Of a DNA stretch of 64,000 nt, positions 62,144-64,000 are shown piece after piece. The stretch lies in contig VZSF01008499.1 of the NCBI GenBank assembly GCA_013398295.1, positions 1,082,899 to 1,146,898 on the forward strand. The letters run 5' to 3'. Origin of the DNA: Chionis minor (lineage: Eukaryota > Chordata > Aves > Charadriiformes > Chionididae). Both the position numbers and the translations under genes were made by a program. Each line of letters opens with the position of its first letter. The first letter of the stretch is position 1. A model generated the notes under the pieces. It did not search any database and was not told where the DNA came from. It worked only from the letters and a program-made list of their open reading frames with translations.

Positions 62144-62750
62144 CTTGATTCAGTCCAAGGAGAAAGTAAAAAAAGAATTTTTGGGGAGAGTTGTTCTACC
62201 ATGTTCTAAAGACAATTGGAAAATTCTGTAAAAAACAGGAGGGGTAGATGGTTCAGGAGTTCCCATCTAATTCTTCTTAGGAAAATATTCAGCGTGTTCT
62301 GGATCTGTGTTTCAGAAAGTACTTTAAAATACAGAAAAATTTATTTAATTCCAGGAATTGCTCTTCTTTTTTTCTTAATGGCAATCCCCTAAAATTTAAA
62401 AGCCTGTAAAATCTGCCATTACACAGAAAATTTAGAAAAGAGATTAGTGTAGTACTTCTAAATACTGCGCTGCTAATTAGATATTAGATGACATAGCTTC
62501 TACTGATTATTGACTTCTCTGTTCTTCATCTACTCTAACTGCTTAACAGAAAATGTCACTGCTTTCCCTGAAGGCAATTGGAGAATCTAATTTGTCTTAC
62601 AATCTTTCAGTGAAGCTAAAGACAATAAATTAGGAAGTATATTTTCCTACTTGTGCACTCCAGCTGCTTGAAAAGCAACTATCAGTGAAGGCAACATTTT
62701 AAACTGAGCAGTGCGTGCACAAAATGGTAAAGGATATTAATTAAATTTCC

Positions 62751-63105
62751 ATAGAATCATAGAATGTTAGGGGTTGGAAGGGACCTCTGGAGATCATCTG
62801 GCCTAAGCAGGTTCACCTACAGCAGGTTGCACAGGATGGCGTCCAGGAGGGTTTGGATGTCTCCAGAGTCAGAGACTCCACCACCTCTCTGGGCAGCCTG
62901 TTCCAGTGCTCTGCCACCCTCAAAGTCAAGAAGGTTCTCCTCATGTTCAGATGGAACTTCCTATATTCAAGTTTGTGCCCGTTACCTCTTGTCCTGTCCC
63001 TGGGCACCACTGAAAAAAGACTGGCCCCCTCCTGCTGGCATCTGCCTTTAAGTATTTGTAAACATTTATGAGATGTCCCCCTCAGTCTTCTCTTCTCCAG
63101 ACTAC
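62751..63105 (-). mobile_element. CR1 LINE 3' fragment, minus strand
   Basis: The left end carries ATAGAATCATAGAATG followed by GGTTGGAAGGGACCTCTGGA, the complement of a well-preserved CR1 tail. The body reads on the minus strand through the 3' UTR and the last ORF2 residues ([20 protein letters not shown], then [13 protein letters not shown]). It is 5'-truncated after about 350 bp. It is closer to a typical CR1 tail than the 358-1073 copy, which suggests a younger insertion. Confidence 0.93.
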
Positions 63106-63758
63106 ATTTTACTTCAAATGTACCCCTGATACAAAGCTGATTTGAAAAAAATACAAACTATAACCATATATGTATTGTCTATTTCATGAATGTTTTAAGT
63201 CCTTTCTCCTTATTGAAGTACTTCCCTCACCCTGCCCCAAATAACATCCAACATTTAAATGTAGCAACATTTAAGTTAATGACTGAAATGCAGCCTTTTC
63301 CAGGAACTGCGACTGCTGACCGCTGTTCGTCAGTAAAAATAGAAATACGCTCATTTACCTTTTTGTACTAAAAAGTATAAATAGCTGGACTTTTAATGGG
63401 AGTTTCATGGCCTGAGATGTGATTCTCTTAGGGGTTGCAGAACCTCATAGCTTGTCAGAGGCAAGGCTCCTGTTACAATGTGTCACCAGTTTGAGCCAAC
63501 ACCAGAGCTGTGTGTGTATTCCTGATAGCCCCAAACATGCCTCATCACACACATGTGGCTGTGAGAGACTGTGCTGATCAGGTGCAGGGCATGGCCGGAC
63601 AGTGTATCGACTAGCCCTCCTTAACATGCAACTATAAGTGTGCAGTGAAATGCAGGTAGGTTGGTTGGTTTGTGTGGGTGGTTTTTTTTTTTTTCCCCTT
63701 TAAAACCCTATGATTCACCTAAGAGACATACAAGAAAATTGTAAGTCATTTAACTGGT
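63106..63758. other. unique DNA with a G/T and T13 tract
   Basis: No gene is recognised. The stretch 63652-63694 is G/T-rich and ends in 13 T residues (63682-63694), about 65 bp before the LTR. Confidence 0.5.
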
Positions 63759-64000
63759 TGTTCTGGTTTCAGCTGGAACAGATTTAATTTTCTTTCTAGT
63801 AGTTGCTGTGTTTCAGATTTGGTATGAAAGGAATGTCAATAATTCTTATTGTATTAGTTGTTGTCAGGTGATGTTTATATTTTTCAAGGACTTTTTTCAG
63901 CTTCTCACAGAAGCTGAGAAGGAGCCTAGACAGAACAATGGAATGGGCAATGGAATATTCCATACCACAGACGTCATGCTCAGTATATAAATGGGGGCTG
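63759..64000 (+). mobile_element. endogenous retrovirus LTR, plus strand, cut by window end
   Basis: It starts with TGTTCTGGTTTCAGCTGG, a TG-initiated LTR end of a family I recognise from bird genomes, probably ERV-L-like. It continues through CAAGGACTTTTTTCAGCTTC to GATATTCC-type text (AATATTCCATACCAC), an ATF/CRE-like GACGTCA, and a TATATAA box near 63984, as expected for U3. Compared with the common form it seems to have lost some mid-U3 sequence. The rest of the LTR and any internal region lie outside the window, so it is unknown whether this is a solo LTR. No viral coding sequence is present in the window. Confidence 0.65.

Larger units (their letters stand above)
43047..62750. other. 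long unique AT-rich stretch
   Basis: No gene and no confidently classified repeat in about 19.7 kb. It holds G/T-rich tracts (45630-45703, 49043-49116, 59216-59260, 62051-62143), T-runs (49965-49976, 50138-50148, 50687-50702, 51317-51332), A-runs (43298-43311, 45021-45031, 47658-47667, 53184-53195), a twin hairpin (53848-53896), G-quadruplex motifs (56201-56230 minus, 61902-61922 plus), a block that may be conserved non-coding DNA (about 57120-57400), a 16-18-bp tandem duplication at 60337-60370 and the third recursive-splice-like site. Confidence 0.55.

Noticed and set aside
1..64000. CRISPR arrays, operons, ribosome binding sites, phage or plasmid features
   Set aside because: The sequence is vertebrate nuclear DNA; no regularly spaced direct repeats or compact coding organisation exist.

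Overview
The window looks like non-coding nuclear DNA from a bird. Five fragments of CR1 LINE retrotransposons are present, each ending in the ATTCTATG-type tail that avian CR1 copies carry. An endogenous-retroviral LTR of a kind widespread in birds is cut by the right edge, and there is one probable very old MIR/L2-type fossil. The rest is A+T-rich, has few CpG, many T-runs, and open frames that never look like genes. I recognise no intact protein-coding gene, no rRNA or tRNA, and no CRISPR or prokaryotic feature. I cannot name the species or the host gene.

Layout: a CR1 fragment (minus) at 358-1073; unique AT-rich DNA; an unclassified degenerate tandem repeat at 7590-8079; a CR1 copy (minus) at 8739 to about 10025; a perfect 1077-bp direct duplication at 10394-12548 separated by a single N, which I read as an assembly artefact; unique DNA holding a widely spaced 32-bp inverted repeat (13804-13835 / 14537-14568); the MIR/L2-like fossil near 19650-19785; a CR1 copy (plus) from about 22975 to 24476; about 17 kb of unique DNA with a Z-DNA-type tract and G-quadruplex motifs; a CR1 fragment (plus) at 42120-43046; about 20 kb more of unique DNA; a CR1 fragment (minus) at 62751-63105; and the LTR from 63759 onward.

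The most interesting non-repeat signal is three strong plus-strand sites where a polypyrimidine-AG splice acceptor is directly joined to a GTAAG donor (10396|10397, 33645|33646, 61269|61270). This is the layout of recursive-splicing (ratchet) sites known from very long introns. In line with plus-strand transcription, T-runs of 10 or more outnumber A-runs by 19 to 6, and the large G/T-rich tracts lie on the plus strand. The working model is that the window is the inside of one very long intron read left to right. That is inference: no flanking exon is visible, and RNA data would decide it.
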